A model generated the notes under the pieces. It had not been told where the DNA came from, did no database searches, and saw only the letters and a program-made list of their open reading frames with translations. Positions 31,274 to 39,551 of a stretch of DNA of 39,572 nt are shown piece by piece. The translations under genes and the position numbers were made by a program. Origin of the DNA: Nostoc mirabile CHAB5784 (lineage in GTDB: Bacteria; Cyanobacteriota; Cyanobacteriia; Cyanobacteriales; Nostocaceae). The DNA is taken from NCBI RefSeq assembly GCF_020829645.1, contig NZ_JAIVFS010000075.1, positions 1 through 39,572 of the forward strand, given 5' to 3'. The stretch's first letter is position 1. Every line of letters begins with the position of its first letter.

Positions 31274-32602
31274 TCATTTACGTTGCAGTGCGAAAAAAAG
31301 CACTATAATTTCACTGACAGTACCCGCAAGCATTCCATACGCTGCTGAAGTCGCTCCGTTATGTCTAGTAAAAATCAGACTTCCACATACTATCAGGGTG
31401 AAAGCTGCGGCAACTAATGTTGCAAGGTTGATGAACCAGTTCTTTGCGCGGTGAATAAGCAGCCCTTGAAACGTATTTTGCAGTGCTAGGAGCAGAGGGA
31501 AAAATGACAGTATTTGTACAACTGGACGAGCTGCTTCCACAAGAGATATATTATTTCCCAAAAACTGACCAAGTAACAAGAACCCTTTGCCCGTAAACCC
31601 AAGAAAAATTGGTATCACAGTAAAGCCTAAACCCACAAGAACCACAAAAGCAACAAGTGTCCGCCTGGAAGTTTCTTCATAAGTAGAAATTACTACTTGT
31701 TGAATCATTCGCGTACCGTTGGCGATTGAAAGAACTAACCCCCAAGTAGCGGGCCACACAGCGAGTGCAAGACTGCCATCGAATGAGCGAGCAATCAGAC
31801 TTAAGAGTATTGCCCTTGCACCCCAAACAATAAGCATTGTTGAGGCTAAAGGAAGATAGTAAAAGGCGACTCCTCGAAAGGTTTTAGGCAGTTTCTTAGT
31901 TTCAGAATCTACTTGCCCTTTAAGAATAGAAATAGTGCCAAAACGCAAACAAAACCATGTGACCAGTACTGCTTCAATAAGTATGGCTCCCATCATGGTG
32001 ATACCTGCAAGAAATGCCCCGTCACTTCTAAGACTAACCCCCACTGTCAGTGCCACAATTACCCAAGTCAATCGCGCCACACCTGCCCATCCTACAGCTA
32101 CGCTCTTTTGAGCACGGATAAGCAGCCCCTGAAAGAATCGTCGCCAAGCAATTACAAAAGGCCACAGGAACATCAATAAAAAAGCAGTTCTCCCTTGCGC
32201 TGCAATAAATGGGCTAACGCCAAATACCTCTAAAAGAAGCCAGTTATACAAAGGCTCCCAAGTGAGTAAAAGAAAAATGCCACTGAGAAAAAGTCCTGCA
32301 ATTACTGTAAATTGCCAAAGTGCGCGGCGAGATTTGACTTGCCCTCCAAGGGCGGTTGAGGCATGAAGAATCATGATAATGGGGCTTTCTAGAAATACGG
32401 CAACCCCTTTGACTACCCCAACTCCGGCTAATGTCTCTTGTGGGAAGGCCAGGCGACTGAGTGCAGCAGTCTGAAGCGGATCGCCCAGAGTCATTGCTAC
32501 ATCAGTCAAGGAAAGAGGTATAAACTGGGCGAGTAACATCAATAGCGATCGCTGGGAGGCTGTTTTATTAGCTTCCTGTTCCTGCTGGGGTGAGGTGTTC
32601 AT
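31274..32602 (-). CDS. Polytopic MOP/MATE-like exporter
   Basis: About 442 residues from ATG 32600-32602 (MNTSPQQEQEANKTASQRSL). A GTG at 32630-32632 that overlaps the stop of the upstream gene by one base could also start translation. About 12 hydrophobic segments in two similar halves. Segments such as AQFIPLSLTDVAMTLGDPLQ, VAVFLESPIIMILHASTALG and FQGLLIRAQKS/FQGLLIHRAKN (one in each half) suggest the MOP flippase/MATE superfamily; ANKH-like proteins are another possible match. It is translationally coupled to the SbnA-like enzyme gene, so export of that enzyme's product is the simplest hypothesis. Substrate unknown. Confidence 0.8.
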   Translation of the reverse strand: MNTSPQQEQEANKTASQRSLLMLLAQFIPLSLTDVAMTLGDPLQTAALSRLAFPQETLAGVGVVKGVAVFLESPIIMILHASTALGGQVKSRRALWQFTVIAGLFLSGIFLLLTWEPLYNWLLLEVFGVSPFIAAQGRTAFLLMFLWPFVIAWRRFFQGLLIRAQKSVAVGWAGVARLTWVIVALTVGVSLRSDGAFLAGITMMGAILIEAVLVTWFCLRFGTISILKGQVDSETKKLPKTFRGVAFYYLPLASTMLIVWGARAILLSLIARSFDGSLALAVWPATWGLVLSIANGTRMIQQVVISTYEETSRRTLVAFVVLVGLGFTVIPIFLGFTGKGFLLLGQFLGNNISLVEAARPVVQILSFFPLLLALQNTFQGLLIHRAKNWFINLATLVAAAFTLIVCGSLIFTRHNGATSAAYGMLAGTVSEIIVLFFALQRK

Positions 32603-32631
32603 GAAATTTTTCAGCACTATATAATAAGCCA

Positions 32632-33735
32632 CTAAAAATACACAGGAGTCAGTGAGGCGATCGCATCATCAAGATGCTTTCCTTCTTTGAGGGTAAATCC
32701 ATAACGGTCAAGCCAATGGTCGTCGTAGACTGTTTCAAGATATCTATCCCCTCCGTCTGGATTGATCATCAGAATTCGCGCACCAGCACCAAGAGAGCGC
32801 GCCAAATGCAAGCCACCAGCCACAATTGCCCCTGTGGAAGCACCCAGAAGCAAACCCTCACGACGTGCGAGTGCATGACACACCGAGTAGGCGATCGCCT
32901 CTGGCACCACGTAACCACGATTAAGCAGCGAAAGATCCAGATTAGGTGGAAAGAACGACAATCCAACACCTGTCATCTTGTATGGTTTTGCTGGCGTTCC
33001 CATAATGACTGAACCCTCGACATCAACGCCAACAATACGTGTTTTTGGAAATCGCGGTAGAAGATAGCGAGCTATTCCCATTATTTGTCCCGCCGTGCTA
33101 ACACCGACCACGACAGCATCAAGATCGGAGGAAAAGTGAGCTTCAATCTCACGCGCAGTGTAGTATGAATGTGCCTCCATATTCAGAGGATTCAAGTGTT
33201 GACATGGATACCAAGCATGAGGAATAGTTGCGGCAAGCTCACGCGCTCGTTTCATTCTTGCCTTCTGCATTGAGCCTGATTCGTCTGCCTCATGTAGCGG
33301 TACATCCACAAGTTCAGCGCCATATGCTTTCAGCATTCGTCTAAACGGTGGAGCAGTTTTTGCATCGACGACAATAATGACTCGATAGCCTCGGACTGCT
33401 CCTACCATAGCCAGACCAACGCCGAAATTTCCTGAACTTGACTCGATAATCGTACTACCAGGCACAAGAAACCCTTCCTCCTCCGCACGCGTAACGAGGT
33501 AGACTGCATTTTTCTCCTTAATAGAACCTCCGGGATTGCAGCTCTCTAACTTCAAGAAACATTCTGAGACAACACATACAGGGGAAATATTTCTAAGTTT
33601 TACAATTGGTACATTTCCTATTGCCTGGGTAACATCAGCGGTAGTAATCTTTTTCCATTTACTATGATTGTTCCATTGACAGTTAGAAACGTTCTCGAAT
33701 GATGAAGATTTTGCAAGCTGATTCATATTTACCAT
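32632..33735 (-). CDS. SbnA-like PLP enzyme (cysteine-synthase family)
   Basis: 367-residue fold-type II PLP enzyme. PLP lysine in LESCNPGGSIKEKNAVYLV, substrate/PLP loop IIESSSGNFGVGLA, the phosphate loop GVSTAGQIMG, and C-terminal MINPDGGDRYLETVYDDHW. The last motif and the overall pattern are closer to SbnA (which joins O-phosphoserine and glutamate toward diaminopropionate in staphyloferrin B synthesis) than to ordinary CysK. A 50-residue N-terminal extension contains two Cys. It is the first gene of a two-gene unit with the exporter; TTTCAT box 7 lies about 285 bp upstream in the right orientation. Exact substrate not provable from sequence; cysteine or cyanoalanine synthase activity is an alternative. 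Confidence 0.85.
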   Translation of the reverse strand: MVNMNQLAKSSSFENVSNCQWNNHSKWKKITTADVTQAIGNVPIVKLRNISPVCVVSECFLKLESCNPGGSIKEKNAVYLVTRAEEEGFLVPGSTIIESSSGNFGVGLAMVGAVRGYRVIIVVDAKTAPPFRRMLKAYGAELVDVPLHEADESGSMQKARMKRARELAATIPHAWYPCQHLNPLNMEAHSYYTAREIEAHFSSDLDAVVVGVSTAGQIMGIARYLLPRFPKTRIVGVDVEGSVIMGTPAKPYKMTGVGLSFFPPNLDLSLLNRGYVVPEAIAYSVCHALARREGLLLGASTGAIVAGGLHLARSLGAGARILMINPDGGDRYLETVYDDHWLDRYGFTLKEGKHLDDAIASLTPVYF

Positions 33736-34017
33736 CCAAAAAATTCAAAAATTAGTAAGAATTATCATGGCTACATGAACTTGCTCATTTGATCGGGTTT
33801 TTATTTGCAATATCACTACTACATTGTTTTATTGACAATACGAATTGTAGTGACTATTTCTTGTATAGCTTATCACCACCTAAATCTGTTTCAATTTGAC
33901 CAAAAGTAAATATCAATTATGTCTAATCGATAACTACCTGAGCAAGCCTTTAGTCATGTCCACAAAAATATTGATATACATTATGGAAGTGACCTGTTTT
34001 TATATTGAAGGAGTAAT

Positions 34018-34035
34018 ATGAAATCAAGATGAAAT
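34018..34035 (-). promoter_or_regulatory. TTTCAT direct-repeat box 7 (minus strand)
   Basis: On the minus strand ATTTCAT-CTTG-ATTTCAT (34035 to 34018), identical over all 18 bases to box 5, followed 7 nt later by CTTCA at the place of TGTCA in other boxes. It points toward the SbnA-like gene at 33735, implying a leader of about 250 nt. Confidence 0.65.
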
Positions 34036-34283
34036 TTTTTATTGAGTCTTTAATATTTTCTAAAAATCAGTAGTAATATTTTCTTACTGTTATCTAATTA
34101 ACTTTAGCTTGATATGAAATATCAACAATAAAAAGTGTTATTAAATGCGTATAAATTAGTTACGATTATCTATAATATGTCTTGCGTAACATCTAACTGA
34201 AGTTAGAGGAAAAAGACTAACTTTATTTGTACGTCAACTAATTAATGACAACAAATTTCATAAATATTATTGAACTAGTTGAA

Positions 34284-34301
34284 ATTTCATCTTTATTTCA
34301 T
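34284..34301 (+). promoter_or_regulatory. TTTCAT direct-repeat box 8
   Basis: ATTTCAT (34284-34290) and ATTTCAT (34295-34301), followed by TGTCA. Upstream of the two-component genes. Confidence 0.75.
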
Positions 34302-34487
34302 ATTAACGTGTCAAAATTATTATTGACTCACTAGAAATCTTGCAAAACTTAGTTTCTATAACTCCTCAAACTAAGTTCACACCCTATTTTGGCAAGTTGG
34401 TCTACTGAGTCTTTTCTCTTTGATTATGTATCGCTAAGATACCAGCCTACTGTTAGGTTTTGTATAGGTTAATTCTAATTCTTAAGA

Positions 34488-34505
34488 ATTTCATCCTAAT
34501 TTCAT
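34488..34505 (+). promoter_or_regulatory. TTTCAT direct-repeat box 9
   Basis: ATTTCAT (34488-34494) and ATTTCAT (34499-34505), then TGTCA and TATTTATAG. It lies inside the 5' extension of the regulator's open frame, which argues that translation starts downstream and that the regulator controls itself. Confidence 0.8.
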
Positions 34506-34597
34506 ATCTAAGTGTCAACCTATTTATAGGGGTATCCCTATTGCAAACTATGCTTAAGTCACAAATCTACAACGAACCTTTAACTACTCAATTTGAT

Positions 34598-35302
34598 ATG
34601 AGGGTGTTGCTAGTCGAAGATGAGCCGGATTTGGGGGCTGCTATTAAGCGCACCTTAAATCAACAAAAGTACTTAGTTGATTGGGTAATAGATGGTAATG
34701 AAGCATGGGCTTACTTAGAAAATAGCTTGGCACAATATACAGTAGCGATTTTTGATTGGATGCTTCCAGGAATTACTGGTTTAGAATTGTGCAAAAGACT
34801 GCGTTACAAAGGAAATCCTCTTCCTATCTTGATGCTAACTGCTAGAGATAGAATGGAAGATAAAGTTGTCGGACTAGATGCAGGTGCAGATGACTACTTA
34901 GTGAAGCCCTTTGGAATGGTGGAATTGCTAGCACGATTGCGGGCTTTGCAGCGTCGTTCTCCGCATTTTCAACCCCAACAATTGACTGTTGGTAACTTGA
35001 CTCTGGATTATGGTAACAGTACAGTTGTAAGACAAAATACTACGGGTGAACAGCAAAGGATTCCTTTAACTAATAAAGAGTTCCAACTATTGGAATATTT
35101 TATGAAGCATCCCAACCAAATTGTTGCTACCGAACAAATCCGTAACCAGATTTGGGAAGTTAATGCGGAATCTAGTAGCAATGTAGTGGCAGCGCAAATA
35201 CGTTTATTACGTCGCAAGCTCACCAATAGCGACTGTCTTAACCCAATTGAAACTTTGCATGGTATGGGATATCGTCTTAATTTCACCCATGAATCAGAAT
35301 AA
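34598..35302 (+). CDS. OmpR/PhoB-type response regulator (RppA/NrsR/CopR-like)
   Basis: 234 residues from ATG 34598 (MRVLLVEDEPDLGAAIKRTL), the usual start of this family. The frame is open back to 34460, but TTTCAT box 9 and its promoter lie inside that extension; ATG 34550 remains possible. Receiver domain with DEP acidic pocket, phospho-acceptor Asp in VAIFDWMLPG (about 51), LTARD and the Lys in DDYLVKPFG. Winged-helix DNA-binding domain from about 130 (LTNKEFQLLEYFMKHPNQIV, ending ETLHGMGYRLN). It is the obvious candidate to bind the nine direct-repeat boxes. Relatives in Synechocystis include RppA/NrsR and the copper regulator CopR. The gene overlaps its kinase by 14 bp. Confidence 0.92.
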   Translation: MRVLLVEDEPDLGAAIKRTLNQQKYLVDWVIDGNEAWAYLENSLAQYTVAIFDWMLPGITGLELCKRLRYKGNPLPILMLTARDRMEDKVVGLDAGADDYLVKPFGMVELLARLRALQRRSPHFQPQQLTVGNLTLDYGNSTVVRQNTTGEQQRIPLTNKEFQLLEYFMKHPNQIVATEQIRNQIWEVNAESSSNVVAAQIRLLRRKLTNSDCLNPIETLHGMGYRLNFTHESE

Positions 35303-36701
35303 GCTGTTTCGACTCACTCGTATTCGGTTGGCTCTATATTATGCCATCGTTATGGGTTTAATTTTAAGCCTATGTGCCTTCGGTTTTTATCGAGCAGTGT
35401 TCCATGCTCATGTGGTGGCTTTAGATAGTGAAATCGAGTCTGTAGCGGGAACATTGCACGATAGTATCGAACTAAAACTACAGTCACCTGGACGTTTAGA
35501 ACCTTTGGCACATCAGTTATTCCCAAATTTAGATAACTGTGGAACTGGAGCTAGTAATTGTATTCAACAACAGCCTGATTCTAAACGTCATCTACTTGGT
35601 ATTGTTACTAAGACTAGCTACTATATACGTTTTTTTGATATTTACGGAAAATTGATTGCTAATGCTGGTTACTATCCAAAGGGATTACCTGACCTTTTTA
35701 ATCAAAAAACTTGGCAATTTCTCAAAGACAACAAAGGCAAAGATTACCATCAAATTACTCTAGAGTTGCATACCCAAAATTATCAACATTGGGGATATAT
35801 GCAAGTAGGGCGAAGTCTACAAGAGTTTAATCATTACTTGGATAGTGTGAAATTAGTTTTGGTATTAGGGCTGCTAGTTGCAATGGGTATGATTGCTGGT
35901 GCTAGTTGGTGGCTATCAGGATTAGCTATGCAGCCAATTTATCAATCCTATCGACAAATTCAACAGTTTACAGCAGATGCAGCACATGAATTACGAACGC
36001 CTTTAGCTGCAACAGGTGCAACGGTAGAATCAGCACTTTTAATGCCGCAAATAGACTCTGAAGAGACACGGGATATTTTGCAAACTATACAGCGGCAGAA
36101 TCAGCGGCTAACGGCTTTAGTTGTTGATTTATTAATGTTGGCACGTATAGATAGACAAGCCCAAAAGTTACAATGTGAAATTTGTTGCCTAAATGATATT
36201 GTTAGCGATTTAGTTGAGGAATTTGAAGCGATGGCAACTGCCGCAGGGGTTAAGCTGACATCTTTAATTCAAGTGCATCAACCTCTGAATATTATAGGTA
36301 ATGCTGACCAGCTTTATCGCTTGTTTTCTAATTTGATTGTCAATGCAATTCAATACACACCTAGAGGAGGGGAGGTAACAGTTTTCTTAGATCGCAATGA
36401 CTATAATGCTGTAATAAAAGTTCAAGATACAGGCATTGGTATCCCAAAACACGAACTGAATCGAATTTTTGATCGCTTTTATCGGGTGAGTAGCGATCGC
36501 TCTCGTAGCAGCGGTGGTTCTGGATTAGGATTAGCCATTGTTCAGGCTATTGTTCAGTCACACCACGGCAGTATAGATGTGCAAAGTGAATTCGGTAAAG
36601 GCAGCACTTTTACTATTAAGTTACCTTTCGATATCCGTCCCCTCAATAGTGTACGCTCTATTTACCCATTTAAAATGCTGTATTATCGCTCACATCAATA
36701 A
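35289..36701 (+). CDS. Sensor histidine kinase (RppB/NrsS/CopS-like)
   Basis: 470 residues from ATG 35289 (MNQNKLFRLTRIRLALYYAI). TM1 about 12-36, a periplasmic sensor loop of about 155 residues, TM2 about 190-212. HisKA box ADAAHELRTPLAATG with phospho-His near 236; N box NLIVNAIQYTP; G boxes DTGIGIP and GGSGLGLAIVQA. The periplasmic part carries two cysteines (NLDNCGTGASNC) plus several His and Tyr, possible metal contacts; no His-rich or Met-rich loop is obvious. It phosphorylates the upstream regulator. The signal is probably a metal in the periplasm, by analogy with CopS/NrsS. Confidence 0.92.
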   Translation: MNQNKLFRLTRIRLALYYAIVMGLILSLCAFGFYRAVFHAHVVALDSEIESVAGTLHDSIELKLQSPGRLEPLAHQLFPNLDNCGTGASNCIQQQPDSKRHLLGIVTKTSYYIRFFDIYGKLIANAGYYPKGLPDLFNQKTWQFLKDNKGKDYHQITLELHTQNYQHWGYMQVGRSLQEFNHYLDSVKLVLVLGLLVAMGMIAGASWWLSGLAMQPIYQSYRQIQQFTADAAHELRTPLAATGATVESALLMPQIDSEETRDILQTIQRQNQRLTALVVDLLMLARIDRQAQKLQCEICCLNDIVSDLVEEFEAMATAAGVKLTSLIQVHQPLNIIGNADQLYRLFSNLIVNAIQYTPRGGEVTVFLDRNDYNAVIKVQDTGIGIPKHELNRIFDRFYRVSSDRSRSSGGSGLGLAIVQAIVQSHHGSIDVQSEFGKGSTFTIKLPFDIRPLNSVRSIYPFKMLYYRSHQ

Positions 36702-36883
36702 CAATAAAATTGATGCTGTTGCAGAAACTTTTAGGGACATTGAATACCCCATTTTCAGCCCTTACCTATTTGAATTCACCTCTTCGTGTCGATTCTACTT
36801 GTTTGCCTAAAAGATCTCAAATGGGTTCTATAGGCCAGCATTTTTTCGACACTACCTGAACTGACTGAGATCATAAAGTCGAG

Positions 36884-37831
36884 CTAAGAAGCGTCCTCCT
36901 TCTTTTCTTCTAAAAGTGCTTCAATTTGGTCAAAAAGACGATTAACTTTTTTAACTTTTTTCTCGTCATCCCAGATTTTGCTCTTTATCAGTGCTTTATA
37001 TATTTTGCTTGTTCTTTCTTTGTTTTGTTGCTGAGGAGACTGCGGTTTGCCTTTTGATTGAGTTTGGAGAATATCCCCGACTAACTCTTTGATTGCAGAT
37101 AATGACAGATTTTCTTCAATAGCTTTTTTTAAAATATTTTGCCGCTTTTCGTTATCCTTGACACGTGCAATTACTTGTGCTTTAGTGTACTCGATTTGAC
37201 CCTTTTCAAGGGTGATTTGGATATCTTGAGGAAGTTTGAGTAGAGGAAGGCGGTTGGATACAAACGATTCCCAAGATATCTTGCCTATCTGGAGGAATAT
37301 TGTTTGTATAACAAGTGCTTCTTCACTAACCATAACGTTATGGTTAGAATTTCCTTTTGTCTCATTATTCATCTGATATAGAAGAGAGACTACCGCTTCT
37401 TGGTCAATATCGAGTTCTTCGGCAAGTAGTTCGAGAATTCCGATAGTTTCCTCATAAGCGTTGAGGTCTTCCCTTTGGAGGTTTTCAACTAAGCGGAGTT
37501 TACGAGCTTTCTTTTCGTCACACTCAATAATGACTACAGAAATTTCTTCAACTTCTGCAATTTCACAAGCTTTGAGACGGCGTTCACCAGCGATAAGTTC
37601 GTACTTGTCTTCCTCAATCTTTCTAACGACTATGGGTTCTAGTAACCCCACTTCCTTAATGCTGTCGGCGAGCGATTTGAGTTTTACAGGGTCAAAATAG
37701 CGACGGGGCTGACTCGGCGGAAGGATGATTTGGGATAAAGGTAAAGTGGAATCGGATAAAGATTGTTCTTCTTCATCTCCAAATAAATTATCGAGTCCGG
37801 TGAGTTTTTCTAGTTCGCGTTTTTGGCTCAT
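36884..37831 (-). CDS. parB: ParB-type partition protein
   Basis: 315 residues. N-terminal ParB/Spo0J nuclease-like domain with LPLSQIILPPSQPRRYFDP, IKEVGLLEPIVVRKI and the CTP-binding GERRLKA box; LRLVENLQREDLNAYEE is the second conserved box. A helical DNA-binding part and a Lys/Gln-rich C-terminus (KGKPQSPQQQNKERTSK) follow. It binds centromere-like sites and, with ParA, distributes the replicon at division. ATG at 37831 overlaps the parA stop by 4 bases (ATGA), so the pair is translationally coupled. No parS sequence could be identified with confidence. Confidence 0.92.
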   Translation of the reverse strand: MSQKRELEKLTGLDNLFGDEEEQSLSDSTLPLSQIILPPSQPRRYFDPVKLKSLADSIKEVGLLEPIVVRKIEEDKYELIAGERRLKACEIAEVEEISVVIIECDEKKARKLRLVENLQREDLNAYEETIGILELLAEELDIDQEAVVSLLYQMNNETKGNSNHNVMVSEEALVIQTIFLQIGKISWESFVSNRLPLLKLPQDIQITLEKGQIEYTKAQVIARVKDNEKRQNILKKAIEENLSLSAIKELVGDILQTQSKGKPQSPQQQNKERTSKIYKALIKSKIWDDEKKVKKVNRLFDQIEALLEEKKEDAS

Positions 37832-38565
37832 AGTTGAGTGATGTATTGTGTAATTTCTTCGAGTGTGCTAACTGCGGGGTGGTTTTTCTTGTGGAGTGCA
37901 AGTGGTAGATGTGCCTGAGTCGCGTCAGGAAAAGCTGTTGATTTAGGAATTGGAGCAGTGACGTGGATGCGTCCTTCAACCTGTTGTTTAATTTCTTCTA
38001 ATATTCCTGTATCTTGAAGATTACGATTATCGTATTTGGTTGGAATTATACAGGCAATTTGTAATTTCTGGTGTCCTCCTTTTTTGAGCCGGGCGATTGT
38101 TTCTAGCAGTTGGTTGGTGCCAAGATAGCACTTATACTGTGTTTCAACAGGAATAATAACGTGTGAAGCAGCTACTAAACTCATAATGCTTAGTATTCCT
38201 AGAGAAGGCGGACAATCAATCAAAATATAATCATACTGGTCAAGTACATTTGAGAGTGCAAACTTGAGCCGTTGACGGTTGTCGATGGTCAGGTCATGGA
38301 AAATCTTTTGCTCTGTACCTGCTAATTGGATATTTGTTGGTACAAGGTGCATTCCGTGAATCGGTTTTTCCCATATATATAGGGGAGTTTCTTCAGCGAT
38401 CGCACTATAAATAGTTTGCTCAGTTTTGAGCTTGATTTCCCCCAATCCCATAAAGGCTGTTAGCGATGCCTGTGGGTCCATATCCACAAGCAGTACACGG
38501 TGTTTTTTTGCGAGGTGGTATCCAAGATTTTGTGTAATTGTCGTCTTAGCGGCACTGGTATGCAT
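37828..38565 (-). CDS. parA: ParA-type partition ATPase with damaged N-terminus
   Basis: 245 residues. The frame begins MHTSAAKTTITQNLGYHLAK directly after a TAG. A normal ParA begins with a beta strand and the deviant Walker A KGGxxKTT. Here only the last part (AKTT) of that motif remains, and Lys-Gly-Gly is replaced by His-Thr-Ser. The rest is intact: Walker A' LLVDMDPQASLTAFMGLG, Walker B DYILIDCPPSLGILS, VIIPVETQYKCYLG. The breakpoint seems to be near 38555; the upstream DNA is unrelated. Nucleotide binding is probably lost or impaired. Unless another parA is present elsewhere, partition by this system would be compromised. Confidence 0.85.
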   Translation of the reverse strand: MHTSAAKTTITQNLGYHLAKKHRVLLVDMDPQASLTAFMGLGEIKLKTEQTIYSAIAEETPLYIWEKPIHGMHLVPTNIQLAGTEQKIFHDLTIDNRQRLKFALSNVLDQYDYILIDCPPSLGILSIMSLVAASHVIIPVETQYKCYLGTNQLLETIARLKKGGHQKLQIACIIPTKYDNRNLQDTGILEEIKQQVEGRIHVTAPIPKSTAFPDATQAHLPLALHKKNHPAVSTLEEITQYITQL

Positions 38566-38574
38566 CTAAAAATT

Positions 38575-38590
38575 ATAAGTAATGACTTAT
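38575..38590. promoter_or_regulatory. Small palindrome upstream of parA
   Basis: ATAAGT-AATG-ACTTAT is a perfect 6-bp inverted repeat 10 bp before the parA start. It could be an operator or centromere half-site, but a single copy is weak evidence. Confidence 0.25.
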
Positions 38591-38948
38591 GCTTGAATAT
38601 CTTCTCCTGAAGCGAGTAAGCATTTGTAAGCTGATGCTCTTGGCTTTAATGTGGCTACAGTCTGATGAAGATAGCCAAAACCAGCTGACTTATGACTACT
38701 CCTCTCCTTTGCGGGTAGAAAATCTTACTTGGTTAGGAGAAACATCTGTTGGAGAAGAGGTTGAGCATTTTTGTGATGTTTCCAATACAACTAGGATAGG
38801 CGTTTGGGGAGAAATCTTAGAACTGAAGTTAGTAGATTTAATTGCTGATTTTCCGACTTGTTTGCACGATGCGTCATGGTTTGCTCTACTGGCAATTACC
38901 ATGATGCTAGTTGATAAGGAACTAGACCTACGGTGTACACACAAGTAG
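38589..38948 (+). CDS. Hypothetical protein, doubtful
   Basis: Open frame of 119 codons (or 103 from the ATG at 38637) on the plus strand between parA and the transposase remnant. It contains SPLRVENLTWLGETSVGEEV, VWGEILELKLVDLIADFP and CLHDASWFALLAITMMLVD. Composition is compatible with a soluble acidic protein. No clear ribosome-binding site, no recognised family. It overlaps the end of the minus-strand transposase fragment by 21 bp and may itself be a fragment. Confidence 0.35.
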   Translation: MLEYLLLKRVSICKLMLLALMWLQSDEDSQNQLTYDYSSPLRVENLTWLGETSVGEEVEHFCDVSNTTRIGVWGEILELKLVDLIADFPTCLHDASWFALLAITMMLVDKELDLRCTHK

Positions 38949-39360
38949 ACCCAAAGCGAGTTGCCAGCCAAAAAAGGCGGATTCAAACTGCTCAAGCCCA
39001 CGAATCAAAGTAGTAATACCAGGAGGTTTTTGAGATCTGTAACCAGACCAACCACCAATTCGAGCAATAATCCAAGTCGCCCAAGCAAGGGTTTGGGGAG
39101 GATAGGGATTTTGTTGGAGTTGAGTTTTGCCTTCGACATTTGGTGCGATGGTAAATAAGCATTGCTGTTGGTTGTGGTCAAAAGCAACGGTGGCTGGTAA
39201 ATCAGGATTATCCCGTGCTTGAATCAGTTGTAAAATTCGCACGGCGACTGACAAAGCTAATACACTCAGGCGTTGGATAGCAGCAATTGATTCTAACTGG
39301 GTAGCTTCGAGATTTAATCCGGCAGTTTTGAGCACAGCCACAAATTGGACAAAATCGGTG
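38928..39360 (-). pseudogene. IS4/Tn5-type transposase, C-terminal fragment
   Basis: Minus-strand frame of about 140 codons reading FVAVLKTAGLNLEATQLESI, AIQRLSVLALSVAVRILQLI, QARDNPDLPATVAFD, then WIIARIGGWSGYRSQKPPGI and TTLIRGLEQFESAFFGWQLA. The final block is the well-known C-terminal 'IARLGGF.GRK.D..PG...LWRG' region of IS4-family (Tn5-like) transposases. The catalytic DDE core is absent; a stop codon lies at the 5' edge. It is a dead remnant marking a past insertion next to parA. Confidence 0.8.
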
Positions 39361-39456
39361 TCTCAAAGACAACACCAACTCACCGCAATTCGCGCAGTTA
39401 GCTCGAATGGGTGTACCGCACAGATAACAAAACTTGGCTTTAACGTGACCGAATAA
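39310..39456 (-). pseudogene. Zinc-ribbon fragment
   Basis: In another minus-strand frame this DNA reads FGHVKAKFCYLCGTPIRANC, ANCGELVLSLRHRFCPICGC and stops. Three CxxC knuckles make a convincing (double) zinc ribbon, such as end or begin many cyanobacterial kinase or phosphatase proteins. There is no start codon; the upstream side is repeat DNA and the downstream side merges with the transposase remnant. A junction of two unrelated fragments lies between about 39310 and 39360. Confidence 0.5.
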
Positions 39457-39530
39457 TTCGTAATTCGTAATTCGTAATTAATAATTAATTCATTAAGGGT
39501 ACAAGCCCCTTAATTTATTAATGAAAAAAA
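39457..39530 (-). repeat. Repeat related to the 85-bp DUF2808 insert
   Basis: A TAATTCG triplication followed by an inverted-repeat core. On the minus strand the core reads ATAAATTAAGGGGCTTGTA then CCCTTAATGAATTAATT. It is nearly identical to the core of the insertion at 29280-29364. Confidence 0.65.
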
Positions 39531-39551
39531 GAAATTTATTCATTATTCAAG

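Larger units (their letters stand above)
33736..34549. other. Long intergenic region with three TTTCAT boxes
   Basis: AT-rich, no convincing gene. It holds box 7 (minus), boxes 8 and 9 (plus) and presumably the divergent promoters of the SbnA-like operon and the two-component genes. A plus-strand GAAGGAG before ATG at 34019 leads only to a four-codon frame and may be a relic. Confidence 0.6.

Noticed and set aside
34019..34033. Plus-strand mini-ORF after GAAGGAG
   Set aside because: Only four codons (MKSR); the same bases form TTTCAT box 7 on the minus strand, which is the better explanation.
34460..34597. N-terminal extension of the response regulator open frame
   Set aside because: It contains TTTCAT box 9 and the likely promoter, and the family starts at MRVLLVEDEP; so it is treated as untranslated.
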